A stretch of DNA of 64,000 nt from an uncultured Anaeromusa sp. (GTDB lineage: Bacteria; Bacillota; Negativicutes; Anaeromusales; Anaeromusaceae). The stretch covers positions 1,367,501 to 1,431,500 of the forward strand of contig NZ_OY764902.1 of assembly GCF_963668665.1 (NCBI RefSeq), given 5' to 3'. The notes beneath the pieces are model-generated. The model was not told the origin of the DNA, did no database searches, and worked only from the letters and a program-made list of their open reading frames with translations. This document shows positions 1 to 8,542 of this stretch, one piece after another. Positions within the stretch are counted from its first letter, which is position 1; every line of letters starts with the position of its first letter. Made by a program: the position numbers and the translations under genes.

Positions 1-610
1 ACATCAACGGCAAGGTAATATCCCAAAGCGTCCGCAAGGGAGACGCCCCGGAAATACGCGCTGCCTCTTCCAGGGTGGGGTCCATTTTTTCAAGCGCCCG
101 GGAAATGGTAATAAAGGCAAAAGGCGAATAAAACAGAGTCAACACCCAGACCAGACCGCCCATGCTGTAAATATTGAACGGCGACTGCGCCAAATCAAAA
201 ACATGCTGCAAAATTACATTCACATAGCCCACGCTGGGATTTAAAAGCTGCGTCCAGGCAATAGCACCCACGTAAGGGGGAATCATGTAGGTAGCCACCA
301 GCATGGTGCGAAAAGCGCCCTTGCCCGGCAAATCCGTCCGCCCTACCAGCCAGGCTAAGGGAAAGGTAATCACTAAGCTGAGAAGCATCACCATAAAAGA
401 CAGCTTGAAAGTATTTACCAACGCCGTCCAATTGACCATTTTGCTATAGACATATTTATAGTTTTCCAAAGTAAAGGCGCCCTCGGTCACCACGCTGTTA
501 TACACCAAATACAGCATAGGAATAACCACAAACAGCACCAGCACCGCCACAGCGCCGGCAATCACAAGCCATTTGGAATCCAAGCGCACGCCAAAAATAC
601 GTTCTTCCAC
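1..610 (-). CDS. ABC transporter permease, ferric iron/thiamine type (partial)
   Basis: The 5' part (about 203 codons) of an integral-membrane ABC permease runs off the left edge. The start is GTG at 610, preceded by AGGAGGAAG. It begins MEERIFGVRLDSKW, then a first membrane helix (about residues 14-38), a periplasmic stretch, and several further helices (for example LSFMVMLLSLVITFPLAWLV). The visible C-terminal end reads EEAARISGASPLRTLWDITL, the EAA loop that contacts the ATPase in the FbpB/ThiP/PotB class. It lies 82 bp downstream of the binding-protein gene on the same strand, so the two form an importer. Substrate (ferric iron, thiamine or phosphonate) cannot be fixed from sequence; the ATPase gene is probably beyond the window. 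Confidence 0.85.
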   Translation of the reverse strand, partial: MEERIFGVRLDSKWLVIAGAVAVLVLFVVIPMLYLVYNSVVTEGAFTLENYKYVYSKMVNWTALVNTFKLSFMVMLLSLVITFPLAWLVGRTDLPGKGAFRTMLVATYMIPPYVGAIAWTQLLNPSVGYVNVILQHVFDLAQSPFNIYSMGGLVWVLTLFYSPFAFITISRALEKMDPTLEEAARISGASPLRTLWDITLPLM

Positions 611-639
611 GATACTTCCTCCTCACGCAGTTTGCGGGG

Positions 640-672
640 AAAAGGCGCGAATTCCAAGAATTCGCGCCTTTT
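640..672 (-). terminator. Hairpin between binding-protein and permease genes
   Basis: A perfect 15-bp inverted repeat (AAAAGGCGCGAATTC, loop of 3, complement) sits in the 82-bp gap between the binding protein and permease genes. The run of U is contained in the stem end and is not extended, so it looks like a leaky terminator or mRNA-stabilising hairpin, a common way to make more binding protein than permease. Confidence 0.7.
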
Positions 673-692
673 TATAAACGGCTGCGTTCCGC

Positions 693-1718
693 TTATTCCA
701 ATACCTTCGATCGGAACATTTCTTTGATTTTTTCATTCTCCGTAGCCAGCTTGACCCAATCCACCTTGACCGCCTTATCAGCAAAGGTCTTCAGCGCCGG
801 AGCGCCCTTCGGCGGCTCTATGTCATCGCGCACCGAATGCATCCAGCCTTTAACGATGGCCTGCTGTCCTTCTTTAGACAACCACCAATCCACCATGGTC
901 TTAGCCGCCTCTTTATTCTGGCTGGCGTTAAAAATAGCGATCGGGCTAGGAATCATCACTACGCCGTCTTCAGGATACACCACTTTCAGAGGCTCGCCTT
1001 TAGAAGCCAGCTTCAAAATGTTTTCTTCCAAAATAATCGCCACAAGGTATTCCCCTGTGAGCAGCTTATTCTGAATAGCGGAGTTTCCTTCCTCCACTTT
1101 TAAACCATTTTTCTTCAGATTTTCAAAATATTCCCAGCCGTATTTGTCCGACAGCGCACCGGCCGCTACATAGGCAGTCCCGGACAGCAACGGATTCGGC
1201 ATGGCGATCTTGCCCTGCCATTTGGGGTCCAGCAGATCTTTCCACGTTTTCGGCGCGTCTGCAGCCGAGACTTTCGCGGTATTATACGCTATAATCATGT
1301 TGGAAATGCGTACCGCCGTCCAGGCGCCATCGGCGTCCTTCGCCTGGGTTACGTCCTTATTGTTCGGAGACGCATAAGGGAAGAGCAGTTTTCTCTCCTT
1401 CAAGGTCAAATAGTATGAAGGATCCGCTACCATGATCAAGTCGGCGGCAATCTTATTCGCTTGAATTTCCCCGCTTAACTTAGTCATAACTTTTTCCGTA
1501 CCGCCTTGGAACCACTGTACGTCCAGCGCGCCAAAGGCTTTTTTCACCGCCGGCTTGACGCTTTCAATAATATCCGGATAAATGGAAGTGTAAATCATCA
1601 CTTTCCCTTGCGGACCGCCTTTACCGGCCGCATCTTTCTTCTCGCCGCCGCAGCCAGCCACCGCTAAAGACAGCGATACCAGCATCAGACATAGCCATAG
1701 CCATCGTTTCCCGCTCAC
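693..1718 (-). CDS. ABC transporter substrate-binding lipoprotein, ferric-binding (FbpA/AfuA) class
   Basis: Extracellular solute-binding protein, 341 aa, that would capture substrate for the downstream permease. The GTG start at 1718 has an AAGGAGG seven bases upstream. Residues 1-22 are a lipoprotein signal ending in lipobox LAVAGC, with Cys23 as the lipidated residue. The mature part has the family-1/6 periplasmic-binding fold typical of Fe3+, thiamine and 2-aminoethylphosphonate binders (MIYTSIYPDIIESVKPA near the start; WKDLLDPKWQGKIAMPNP mid-protein). First gene of its operon; the hairpin at 640-672 follows it. The ligand is not determinable here. Confidence 0.85.
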   Translation of the reverse strand: MSGKRWLWLCLMLVSLSLAVAGCGGEKKDAAGKGGPQGKVMIYTSIYPDIIESVKPAVKKAFGALDVQWFQGGTEKVMTKLSGEIQANKIAADLIMVADPSYYLTLKERKLLFPYASPNNKDVTQAKDADGAWTAVRISNMIIAYNTAKVSAADAPKTWKDLLDPKWQGKIAMPNPLLSGTAYVAAGALSDKYGWEYFENLKKNGLKVEEGNSAIQNKLLTGEYLVAIILEENILKLASKGEPLKVVYPEDGVVMIPSPIAIFNASQNKEAAKTMVDWWLSKEGQQAIVKGWMHSVRDDIEPPKGAPALKTFADKAVKVDWVKLATENEKIKEMFRSKVLE

Positions 1719-1882
1719 TTGTTCTGCCTCCTTTTAATACTCTGCTGTCAGAATAAATTACTATAAATAAATCATTTCGTAATTCATTGCAAAACTCCTC
1801 CCTCGCTTATTTTTATTTTTGCAGGATTTTTCCAATGCATCCAGAAATGGTACCATTATCTTTTGTAAATGAGGTACAACTT

Positions 1883-2479
1883 ATGAATATAACAAACAAC
1901 AATAAAAACATTCTGCGCCTGCTGGCCAACGGCCCCGTCATCCCTGCGCCTCGTTCCATTGACGATTTCAAACATGCTTTGCAGCACCATCCTTCGCCTA
2001 CGGTTATCCTGCTTTTTGGCGACATCAATATGCTGCCCAACCTGCTGCAGCAAGCCAAGCAATACAACAAACGCGTTTTGGTGCATTTTGATCTTTTAGG
2101 CGGTATCGGCAAGGACCGCGCCGCGGTCACCTTTCTGTCCCGTCTGGGCGTCACCGGCGCCATCACCACCAAGCCGGCGCTGGTCAAGTATGCCCGCGAA
2201 GAAGGCATGCTGGTCATTCAGCGTTTATTCTTGATGGACTCGGAATCCATGAAAACAGGTATTCACCTGCTGAAGAACTACAAACCGGACGCCCTGGAAG
2301 TGCTTCCGGCCTGCATTCCCGCAAGCGTCGTCTCCGCTTTAAAACAAGAAACAGGCCTGCCTATTCTGGGCGGCGGCCTGCTTTATACCAAAGAAGACGT
2401 TCTCCAGGCCCTCAAAAACGGCGTCTGCGCTGTCAGCACCAGCCGCCGCGAGCTCTGGGACATCAAGTACGAAGAATAG
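1883..2479 (+). CDS. glpP: Glycerol-3-phosphate-responsive antiterminator GlpP
   Basis: 198-aa GlpP-family protein with a TIM-barrel-like fold. In Bacillus, GlpP binds glycerol-3-phosphate and then the leader mRNA of glp genes to prevent termination. The ATG at 1883 follows GAGGT by seven bases and gives the family's usual length; an upstream in-frame ATG at 1787 would add 32 low-complexity residues and lacks a ribosome site. Family features are visible: HFDLLGGIGKDRAAV, GAITTKPALVKYA, LEVLPACIP and LPILGGGLL. It is transcribed alone, about 6-10 kb from the two glycerol operons whose leaders carry its likely RNA target (11344-11424 and 12000-12078). Confidence 0.9.
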   Translation: MNITNNNKNILRLLANGPVIPAPRSIDDFKHALQHHPSPTVILLFGDINMLPNLLQQAKQYNKRVLVHFDLLGGIGKDRAAVTFLSRLGVTGAITTKPALVKYAREEGMLVIQRLFLMDSESMKTGIHLLKNYKPDALEVLPACIPASVVSALKQETGLPILGGGLLYTKEDVLQALKNGVCAVSTSRRELWDIKYEE

Positions 2480-2505
2480 GAATAACGGGAGGTCCGAGAA
2501 GGACC

Positions 2506-2535
2506 AACAAGAGAATCGGAGAATCTGAGGGTCCG
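2506..2535 (+). repeat. GAACAAGAG dispersed repeat, copy 1
   Basis: Variant of the intergenic repeat (AACAAGAGAATCGGAG then GAGGGTCCG) just after glpP. Confidence 0.65.
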
Positions 2536-2559
2536 AATGAGAAAAGAAACGTTCTTTTT

Positions 2560-2584
2560 AAAAAGCCGCTTTCGCGGCTTTTTT
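2560..2584. terminator. Bidirectional terminator after glpP
   Basis: Stem AAAAAGCCGC / GCGGCTTTTTT with a TTTC loop. It can end glpP transcription and, read on the minus strand, the SDR gene. Confidence 0.85.
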
Positions 2585-2640
2585 GTGTTTTTATAAAATT
2601 GCTCTTCCCTTTACTTTCTCTTCAAAAAACATCTTCTCTA

Positions 2641-2673
2641 TCGTACCCTCCCGGGACTCCGGTTCTCTTGTTC
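2641..2673 (-). repeat. GAACAAGAG dispersed repeat, copy 2
   Basis: Minus-strand copy (GAACAAGAGAACCGGAGT followed by GAGGGTACG), inverted relative to copy 1 on the other side of the terminator. Confidence 0.75.
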
Positions 2674-2696
2674 CTATCTCGTGTTCCGGCCTTTTT

Positions 2697-3443
2697 CTAT
2701 GCCGTCAGCCCGCCGTCGACAGACCAGATAGCGCCGGTGACGAAGGAAGCCTCGGGAGAGGCTAAAAAGCCGATGACTGAGGCCACTTCCGCCGCCGCAG
2801 CCAAACGCTGCAGCGGGTACCAGCGAGCCATCTCTTTCATCGCTTCTTCTTTGTTAGGAGCCGCTTCGAGCTGCTTATCCAAAAGAGGGGTCCGTACATC
2901 CCCCGGGCAGACGCAATTGACTCGCATTTCGTACGGCGCAACCTCCAACGCCAAGGAGCGCGTGAAAGCCACAACCGCCCCTTTGGAAGCGCTGTAGGCG
3001 CTGCAGCCTACATTGCCGTGCAAGGCAGCGTCAGAGGCCACATTAACAATATTTCCTTTAGCCCGCCGTAGCGCAGGCAAGGCATGACGACAAAGATTAT
3101 ACGTTCCCATAACGTTTACCGCCAGCAGGCGCTGCAGCTGCTCCGGCGTCGTCTCCGCCAGACACTGCTCCAAATAAATACCGGCGGAATTCACCAAAAT
3201 ATCCAAACGTCCCCAGCGCTCCTTTGCCTGCACCGCCAGCCGACGGCAAGCGGCGTCCTCCGCCACGTCCGCCGCTGCAAAAAAGCAGCGTTCTTCATTG
3301 CCTAGCTGCGCCAGAGCCTTCTCGCCCTTTTCCCCGCTGCGCCCGGAAATAACCACCCGCGCGCCTTTGGCCAACAGCCACGCCGCTGTCGCCAGGCCAA
3401 TTCCCGACGTCCCCCCGGAAATCAACGCCACCTTGTGCTCCAT
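2697..3443 (-). CDS. Short-chain dehydrogenase/reductase
   Basis: 248-aa classical SDR (NAD(P)-dependent alcohol or keto reductase). Visible signatures: cofactor motif GGTSGIG (residues 10-16), the NSAG motif near residue 85, catalytic YSASK near residue 148, and the PGDVRTPL loop after the catalytic helix. SGRSGEKGEKAL after the second beta strand carries Arg, which often goes with NADPH preference. Start ATG 3443 with AAAGGTGG upstream. Resembles 3-oxoacyl-ACP reductase-like SDRs, but no fatty-acid genes are nearby, so the substrate is unknown. Monocistronic. Confidence 0.85.
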   Translation of the reverse strand: MEHKVALISGGTSGIGLATAAWLLAKGARVVISGRSGEKGEKALAQLGNEERCFFAAADVAEDAACRRLAVQAKERWGRLDILVNSAGIYLEQCLAETTPEQLQRLLAVNVMGTYNLCRHALPALRRAKGNIVNVASDAALHGNVGCSAYSASKGAVVAFTRSLALEVAPYEMRVNCVCPGDVRTPLLDKQLEAAPNKEEAMKEMARWYPLQRLAAAAEVASVIGFLASPEASFVTGAIWSVDGGLTA

Positions 3444-3468
3444 CTATTTAAACCACCTTTATTAATTT

Positions 3469-3508
3469 AAACAGGAGTAAAGGGAGTAGAGGGAGGATAC
3501 GACCGATA
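3469..3508 (+). repeat. GAACAAGAG dispersed repeat, copy 3
   Basis: AACAGGAGTAAAGGGAGT-type variant followed by GAGGGAGGATACGACC, in the SDR-GNAT gap. It forms an inverted pair with copy 4. Confidence 0.7.
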
Positions 3509-3535
3509 ATTTTAAGCAATTTGTAATTACAGTCC

Positions 3536-3571
3536 TTCGCGCCCTCACTTTACTCACTCTACTCTTGTTGC
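3536..3571 (-). repeat. GAACAAGAG dispersed repeat, copy 4 (supplies GNAT stop codon)
   Basis: Minus-strand copy that overlaps the 3' end of the GNAT gene: the CAACAAGAGTAG part encodes its last residues and stop codon. Confidence 0.7.
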
Positions 3572-4083
3572 TTATAATTCTCCGTCTTTTTTTCAAACCG
3601 GAAAAAGTAATCTCCGCCGACCATGTCGTCAGGAAACTTAAGGTCTTTGTGGTAAGGGTTGAAAAATTCGACTGCCGAAAACCCACAGCGATTGATGTAA
3701 AAATGAATATTTCGCTTTTCAAAATAAGGCGTACATGTTTCCCACACTTTTGTGTGGGGATACTTTTCTTCAATCGCATTCCAAATAGCTTGTCCAACGC
3801 CACGACTTTGAATCCCATATTTCACGTACAGAAAGTCAAGATGGTTGTGGCAGGTAGACTCATCGATCACAACGATAGCTCCGCCGACCATCTGCCCGTC
3901 AACGACCGCCTTATATGCGGCTGCTCCCTTTGCCTTAAGGGATTTGCCAATATCCGCCTCCGGGAGTATCTCCACATCCAAATCATCTAATTCAGACGCT
4001 GCACCCTTTTGAAAAGCCTCTTGCATGTCTTTTTTGAACTGTTCCAAATCCTCTGTGCATAGAGGTAAAAGCTGAAAGTTCAT
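3559..4083 (-). CDS. GNAT family N-acetyltransferase
   Basis: 174-aa acetyl-CoA-dependent acyltransferase. The ATG at 4083 is chosen because AGGAGAAAGAGG lies just upstream; an upstream ATG at 4113 would add 10 residues with no ribosome site. Acetyl-CoA binding region: DFLYVKYGIQSRGVGQAIWNAI, equivalent to the Q/RxxGxG/A loop. A WETCTPYFEKRNIHFYINRCGF segment is typical of small GNATs annotated only as acetyltransferases. Acceptor unknown. The last codons and stop lie in a dispersed repeat, so the C-terminus may have been altered by repeat insertion. Confidence 0.8.
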   Translation of the reverse strand: MNFQLLPLCTEDLEQFKKDMQEAFQKGAASELDDLDVEILPEADIGKSLKAKGAAAYKAVVDGQMVGGAIVVIDESTCHNHLDFLYVKYGIQSRGVGQAIWNAIEEKYPHTKVWETCTPYFEKRNIHFYINRCGFSAVEFFNPYHKDLKFPDDMVGGDYFFRFEKKTENYKQQE

Positions 4084-4192
4084 GTTCCTCTTTCTCCTGT
4101 AAATTCTTAACAAGATAGTTGTTTAGGTACTTCGTTGAAACGCCATGAAAGCCAAGAATAAACTTCTTTAACTGGCCATGATAGCTATATCC

Positions 4193-4681
4193 TTACTCCG
4201 GCTCCGCTGCGCGCAGGCGAAACTCGGCCATGCCTTCGTTGTCCTCCGCAAAAATGACGTCAGCAAAAATTTTCTCTCCTGCCAGTACCTGCGGCAGCCA
4301 GCAGATATCGTCTTCCCACATTTCCTCGTAGGGAATCTTCACCGCGTCAAACCAAGCCGGCTGCATTTCTTCACTTTCCACAGGCTGTCCTTCCCAGGAG
4401 CGAAGAAAGTAAATATCGCCGCTATGATCCCACTCCGGCTTCGCCGGAAAATAAAACCACAAACGCCCCACAAATTCCAAGTCTTCCTCCCGGGCCGTTA
4501 AACCGCTTTCCTCGCGCAGCTCCCGCACCGCCGCCGCCCGCATAGATTCGCCTGCGTCCGCCTTGCCTCCAAAGCCATTATATTTTCCCCGGCCAAAGCG
4601 GACTTTTTTCATGCCTAAAAGCATTTTTTGCACCGGCTGACCTACTACAGGAAACACCAATGTCGTCGGATACATGTACAT
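4193..4681 (-). CDS. NUDIX hydrolase, MTH1/8-oxo-dGTPase-like
   Basis: 162-aa NUDIX hydrolase. The Nudix box is intact: G-x5-E-x7-REL-x-EE-x-GL in GKADAGESMRAA...RELREESGL (about residues 39-61). The preceding YNGFGGK is characteristic of MTH1-like enzymes that hydrolyse oxidised purine nucleotides (8-oxo-dGTP, 2-OH-dATP). Start ATG 4681 follows AGAGGTGG. Likely role: sanitising the nucleotide pool; substrate inferred from the GFGGK context only. Confidence 0.88.
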   Translation of the reverse strand: MYMYPTTLVFPVVGQPVQKMLLGMKKVRFGRGKYNGFGGKADAGESMRAAAVRELREESGLTAREEDLEFVGRLWFYFPAKPEWDHSGDIYFLRSWEGQPVESEEMQPAWFDAVKIPYEEMWEDDICWLPQVLAGEKIFADVIFAEDNEGMAEFRLRAAEPE

Positions 4682-4869
4682 AGAACCACCTCTGTTTTAC
4701 TGTTCTTTGCTAATTGTAACATACCTCTTTCAAAAACTTGTTTCAACATTTTTACATACAAATTAGTATCTTAAATTCCCTGCGGAAGGAAGCAAATAGA
4801 AATTAGCGAAATAGACATAATAATAGTTGACGCAAACCGCTTTCCACACTAAAGAAAGAGAGGTGCCCT

Positions 4870-6848
4870 ATGAATCTAAAAAGCAAATTAACCTTAATCT
4901 TCTCCCTCGTTTCGGCGCTAATGCTTTTAGTTTCCTCCACTGCAGGGTATTTATTTACCAAAGAACAAGTTGTCTCAGGCATCCACACAGAAATGACCGC
5001 CAGCATTAACGCCCACGTCAACAAACTCGACGGTTGGCTTATCGGCAAAGCCAAAATGTTGGAAATAACCGTAGGCACGCTGCGAAGTTCCTCTGGCGAC
5101 GCCGAGATGACCGTACCCATGCTGGCGGGTACAAAAGCGTAGATAAGGAAATTTCTGATGTTTATTTCGGTTCGTTAGATGGCAAAATGGTGGATGGCAG
5201 CGGCTGGAATCCTCCTGCAGGCTATGACCCCCGCACCCGCAGCTGGTATAAAGCCGCCAAAGAAAAAGGAAGCCTTGTCTTTACGGAGCCCTATCTGGAT
5301 TCTGTAACAAATCAAATGGCCGTCTCTGTCGCTATGCCTTACAAGGGTCTCTCCGGCCAAGAGCGCGGCATTGTGGCTCAAGATATCTTGCTGCAAACCC
5401 TCGTGGACAACGTGCAAGCCATTAAATTTAAAGGCGAGGGCTATGCCTACCTGCTCGACGCCAAAGGGTTGGTTCTGGCTCATCCGGATAAGTCCTTTTT
5501 ATCAAAAAATGTTTTTGAAGATCCCAAGTTAAAAGAATTAGAAAGCACATTCAAAGAAATCCTCAGCAAGGATCAAGGCTTCACCACCTATACCCGCAAC
5601 GGCGACTCCTTGCTCGTCATTTACCAGCGCGTTCCTTCTACAGGCTGGACAATGGCCATTACCGTCCCCGAAAAAATTGTCTTCAACCCCTTAGTTAAAC
5701 TGCAATGGCTTCTGGCCTTGATCGCCATCGCGGCCACGCTTATTGTTATTGGCATTACCTTTACCGTTGTCAAGCGCATCGCCAAGCCCATCGAGCTTTT
5801 GGCAGCAGACGTAGGCAAAGTTGCCGCCGGCGATCTGACCATCCAAGCGCACGTAGAAGGCAAGGATGAAATCGCGTCTCTGGCGACAAGCTTCAACAAG
5901 ATGGTACACAATCTGCGCGATTTGATTAGGCATGTAAACTCGAATGCCGAACACGTTGCAGCCTCCTCGGAAGAGCTTACCGCCAGTGCGAACGAATCGG
6001 CGCAAGCGGCCACTCAAGTTGCCAACTCGGTAACGGAAATCGCCGCAGGCACGGATAAACAGCTAACAGCGGTCAAAGATACTTCTCAGATCGTCACGGC
6101 CATGTCGGAGAATTTAAAGCAAGTCAGCAACGGCGCTAACGACGCTGCAGAAAAATCGCTGCAAGTAGCGAGCAAAGCCAAAACAAGCGGCGCCTCCATC
6201 GACCAGGCCATCGCCCAAATCAGCTTGATCGAAAAAACGGTTAACGAATCCGCCGGCGTTATTTCTAATCTCGGCGAACGGTCTAAAGAAATCGGTCAAA
6301 TCATTGACACCATTTCCGGTATTGCCAGCCAAACGAATCTGTTAGCCTTAAACGCCGCCATTGAAGCCGCCCGCGCCGGCGAACAAGGGCGAGGCTTCGC
6401 CGTCGTCGCCGAGGAAGTGCGCAAACTGGCGGAGCAGTCCCAGGACGCCGCGAAAAAAATCGCCACGTTAATCAGCGAAATTCAAGGAGACACGGAAAAA
6501 GCCGTTGTCGCCATGTCCAACGGCACGCAGGAAGTGAACAAAGGCACGGAAATTATTCATGTCGCCGGCCGCGCTTTCCGCGAAATTGAAACGCTGATTA
6601 CCCAGGTATCTACACAAATTGCTGATATTTCCGCCGCCATGAAGCAAACCGAAGCAGGCAGCCGGCAAATCGTCTCTTCCGTCCAGAGCATTGACGAATT
6701 GAGCAAAGTTGCCGCCGGCGAGGCCCAAAGCGTATCCGCCGCTTCGGAAGAACAATCTGCAACCATTGTGGAAATCGCCACCGCCAGCCAAGCGCTGGCC
6801 ACACGAGCGGAAGAATTGCACGAAGCCGTACAAAAATTCAAAGTATAA
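4870..6848 (+). pseudogene. Methyl-accepting chemotaxis protein with dCache sensor, frameshifted
   Basis: A 660-codon chemoreceptor gene in two frames. From ATG 4870 (GAGAGGTG upstream) the first frame encodes the N-terminal membrane helix (residues about 9-28) and the start of an extracellular dCache domain, then stops at TAG 5140-5142. The next frame continues the same domain (VDKEISDVYFGSLDGKM), a second membrane helix, HAMP (VVKRIAKPIELLAADVGKVA) and the signalling hairpin tip (TNLLALNAAIEAARAGEQGR). One extra base in the A run at 5133-5136 would restore one continuous protein of 659 aa. Either a recent loss, a phase-variable tract or a sequencing error; the rest is undamaged. The dCache domain suggests amino-acid or carboxylate sensing. 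Confidence 0.8.
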
Positions 6849-6852
6849 CATT

Positions 6853-6897
6853 AAAAAAGCACCGCCTGGTTGTATCTAAACCAGACGGTGCTTTTTT
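6853..6897. terminator. Bidirectional terminator between MCP and DUF89 genes
   Basis: Long stem AAAAAAGCACCG-CCTGGT / ACCAG-ACGGTGCTTTTTT separating two convergent genes. Confidence 0.9.
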
Positions 6898-6910
6898 GTT
6901 TCTTTTTTGC

Positions 6911-7777
6911 TCAGCCTTTTTGGCAGACAATGGACATGTTTTTTACGCCCGCCGCCTGAGCCACGGCCTCGCATTTGGCCATGAACAAGAAAAAAAGATT
7001 TTTATGCGCTGTTTCGCTCAGGCTTTCATAGTTTCCCTGGCCTTTGGCGATAATGACATCGGCTTTTTTAAATGCCTCTTGGAATTCGGCGCTGGTCCGG
7101 TGCAGCACCGTACCCAGGCAGCCGTCGCCATTGCTGATTACTCTCGCTACCTCGCTCATGCCTACCTGCAAGGCGTCTTCAAATGTCACATCGTTAACAA
7201 TAGGCTCTCCGCGCACGCCAAAATACATAGTTAGCTGCGGAAACTCCCGGCGCAGTTCCTCTAAAAAAAGCTTATCAATGACAATTTCTCCGCAGTTGTC
7301 GCCTAAATACAAGAGCGTTCTCGCTCCTCCCAAGGCTTCTTTTAGCTTGGGACTCTCATCCACCGCCAAAGTCTGTTCTCTGGCGCAGCCTAATTTTTCC
7401 AACACCATTTTCTGATCAAAGGAGTGGCTGGCGGCAAAATCGATCAAATTCGCCGTAATCGCCAGCTTCAGCGCCGCGTCAAAGGAATCTTCCGCTTCTT
7501 GAATCATGGACCGCACCGCAGGTGCCAGCCCCAGCAGCTCTGCATTATAACTGCTGCGAATTTCCCGATACGGATCGGCGTCTTGTAAATGCTTCGTAAT
7601 AATCTCCCAAGTTCCGCGGATGACCTCCGGATTGGAACGAGCATAATCGGCGTCCTTTAAGTAACCCATCACTTCACGCATGATAAGCTCTGTTGTTTTT
7701 TCGTCAGCCCCTGCCAGTGAAGAAACCGTCAGCACCTGCTTGAGGTTGCAAAGAAGACAATTCAAATTGAGCTGCAT
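6911..7777 (-). CDS. DUF89/ARMT1-like metal-dependent phosphatase
   Basis: 288-aa DUF89 protein. The ATG at 7777 follows AAAAAGGAAG; the longer reading frame upstream is repeat-derived. DUF89 proteins are Mn/Co/Ni-dependent damage-control phosphatases acting on phosphometabolites. The metal-site signatures are visible: YLGDNCGEIVIDK (about residues 152-164), GVRGEPIVNDVT and AKGQGNYESL. The N-terminal CLLC (Cys8, Cys11) marks the prokaryotic subfamily. Monocistronic; substrate unknown. Confidence 0.85.
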   Translation of the reverse strand: MQLNLNCLLCNLKQVLTVSSLAGADEKTTELIMREVMGYLKDADYARSNPEVIRGTWEIITKHLQDADPYREIRSSYNAELLGLAPAVRSMIQEAEDSFDAALKLAITANLIDFAASHSFDQKMVLEKLGCAREQTLAVDESPKLKEALGGARTLLYLGDNCGEIVIDKLFLEELRREFPQLTMYFGVRGEPIVNDVTFEDALQVGMSEVARVISNGDGCLGTVLHRTSAEFQEAFKKADVIIAKGQGNYESLSETAHKNLFFLFMAKCEAVAQAAGVKNMSIVCQKG

Positions 7778-8131
7778 AACACACTTCCTTTTTGCAAAAA
7801 ATAGGTTCCGAGGAAACGGAACACAGAGTAACAGAGAGAAAAGCCAGAGAAAACCTGGATTTTGAACAGGAGTACAGGGAGTAGAGGGAGGGTACGACTG
7901 AGGGTTACGATTAGACTTTCTCGCCCGCGCCCGGCGTCTGCGGCAAAACTTTTGCAAGAGAAGCGGTCCGCAGGGCCTGCAAGGGTAGTTGAAAGGAATA
8001 GAAATCCGGCTGTCTGAGCACATCGAGTTCCGGATTTCCCTTGCAACTGGCCGCGCAGGAGCTGAGCGCGCTTTTGTTTTGACGCAGGCGTCGAGCAAGG
8101 ACGCAATGTGACCGAGCTCCCCCGCCTAGAC
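7778..8131. repeat. Repeat-rich gap between DUF89 and DUF1667 genes
   Basis: Contains a CACAGAGTAACAGAG module (about 7813-7835), GAACAAGAG repeat copy 5 (7864-7910) and, from about 7921 to 8105, a diverged relative of the 178-bp inverted-repeat element. The relative has GGTCCGCAGG and CTGAGCACATCGAGTT, matching GGTCCGCAGG and TTGAGCGCAGCGAGTT at 23082-23145. It also contains an imperfect hairpin around GAAATCCGG / CCGGATTTC (about 8002-8040). No gene seen. Confidence 0.5.
7864..7910 (+). repeat. GAACAAGAG dispersed repeat, copy 5
   Basis: Longest variant: GAACAGGAGTACAGGGAG, then GTAGAGGGAGGGTACG and ACTGAGGGTTACG. Confidence 0.75.
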
Positions 8132-8165
8132 AAAAACCGCCCCGGAAAAATCCGAGGCGGTTTTT
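8132..8165. terminator. Terminator of the glycerol-3-phosphate dehydrogenase operon
   Basis: AAAAACCGCC / GGCGGTTTTT stem immediately after the DUF1667 stop codon. Confidence 0.9.
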
Positions 8166-8169
8166 ATCT

Positions 8170-8541
8170 TTATAGGGCTTCCATGTCGCGCGTAGCGACA
8201 ACATCAACACCCAGACCCAAAATATCGGCCATCACGACCTGGCCTTCCTTGACCGGCGCCTGGAGCTTAACACTGCGCAGGCAAGCTGCGCAGTCCATGA
8301 TTTTCCCCTTCGGCAAGCTGGCCTTAGACATGACCGGCAGCAGCGCCAACGCGCCGCCTTCCACGCGAACCGTGGTGGTCAGCATACGCTTAGGCGCGGT
8401 CAGCTCTTCTTGAGCGTAAGCCTTGCCGCGCGGGCAGGTGAACCCTTCCAGATTCGTTATCTTGCCGTCTTCCATGGTTACAGTACCACTGCAGCTCATA
8501 GGGCAAACAATGCAGTTCAACGCTCGTTTGGTTTCACTCAT
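8170..8541 (-). CDS. DUF1667 protein, third subunit of GlpA-type operon
   Basis: 123-aa small cysteine protein. Start ATG 8541 follows GGGAGGAAAACTAAG; eight residues from an upstream ATG are unlikely. N-terminal CIVCPMSCSG, then CPRG and CAAC give five or more cysteines suited to metal or Fe-S binding. DUF1667 proteins almost always follow the two flavoprotein genes of clostridial-type glycerol-3-phosphate dehydrogenase operons, as here (1-bp gap). Probable electron-transfer or assembly subunit; not characterised biochemically to my knowledge. Confidence 0.85.
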   Translation of the reverse strand: MSETKRALNCIVCPMSCSGTVTMEDGKITNLEGFTCPRGKAYAQEELTAPKRMLTTTVRVEGGALALLPVMSKASLPKGKIMDCAACLRSVKLQAPVKEGQVVMADILGLGVDVVATRDMEAL

Positions 8542-8542
8542 C

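Noticed and set aside
1787..1882. N-terminal extension of GlpP
   Set aside because: No ribosome site and no similarity to the family; ATG 1883 fits.
5121..5150. Programmed ribosomal frameshift in the chemoreceptor
   Set aside because: No heptameric slippery site or downstream stimulator; four As alone are not convincing.
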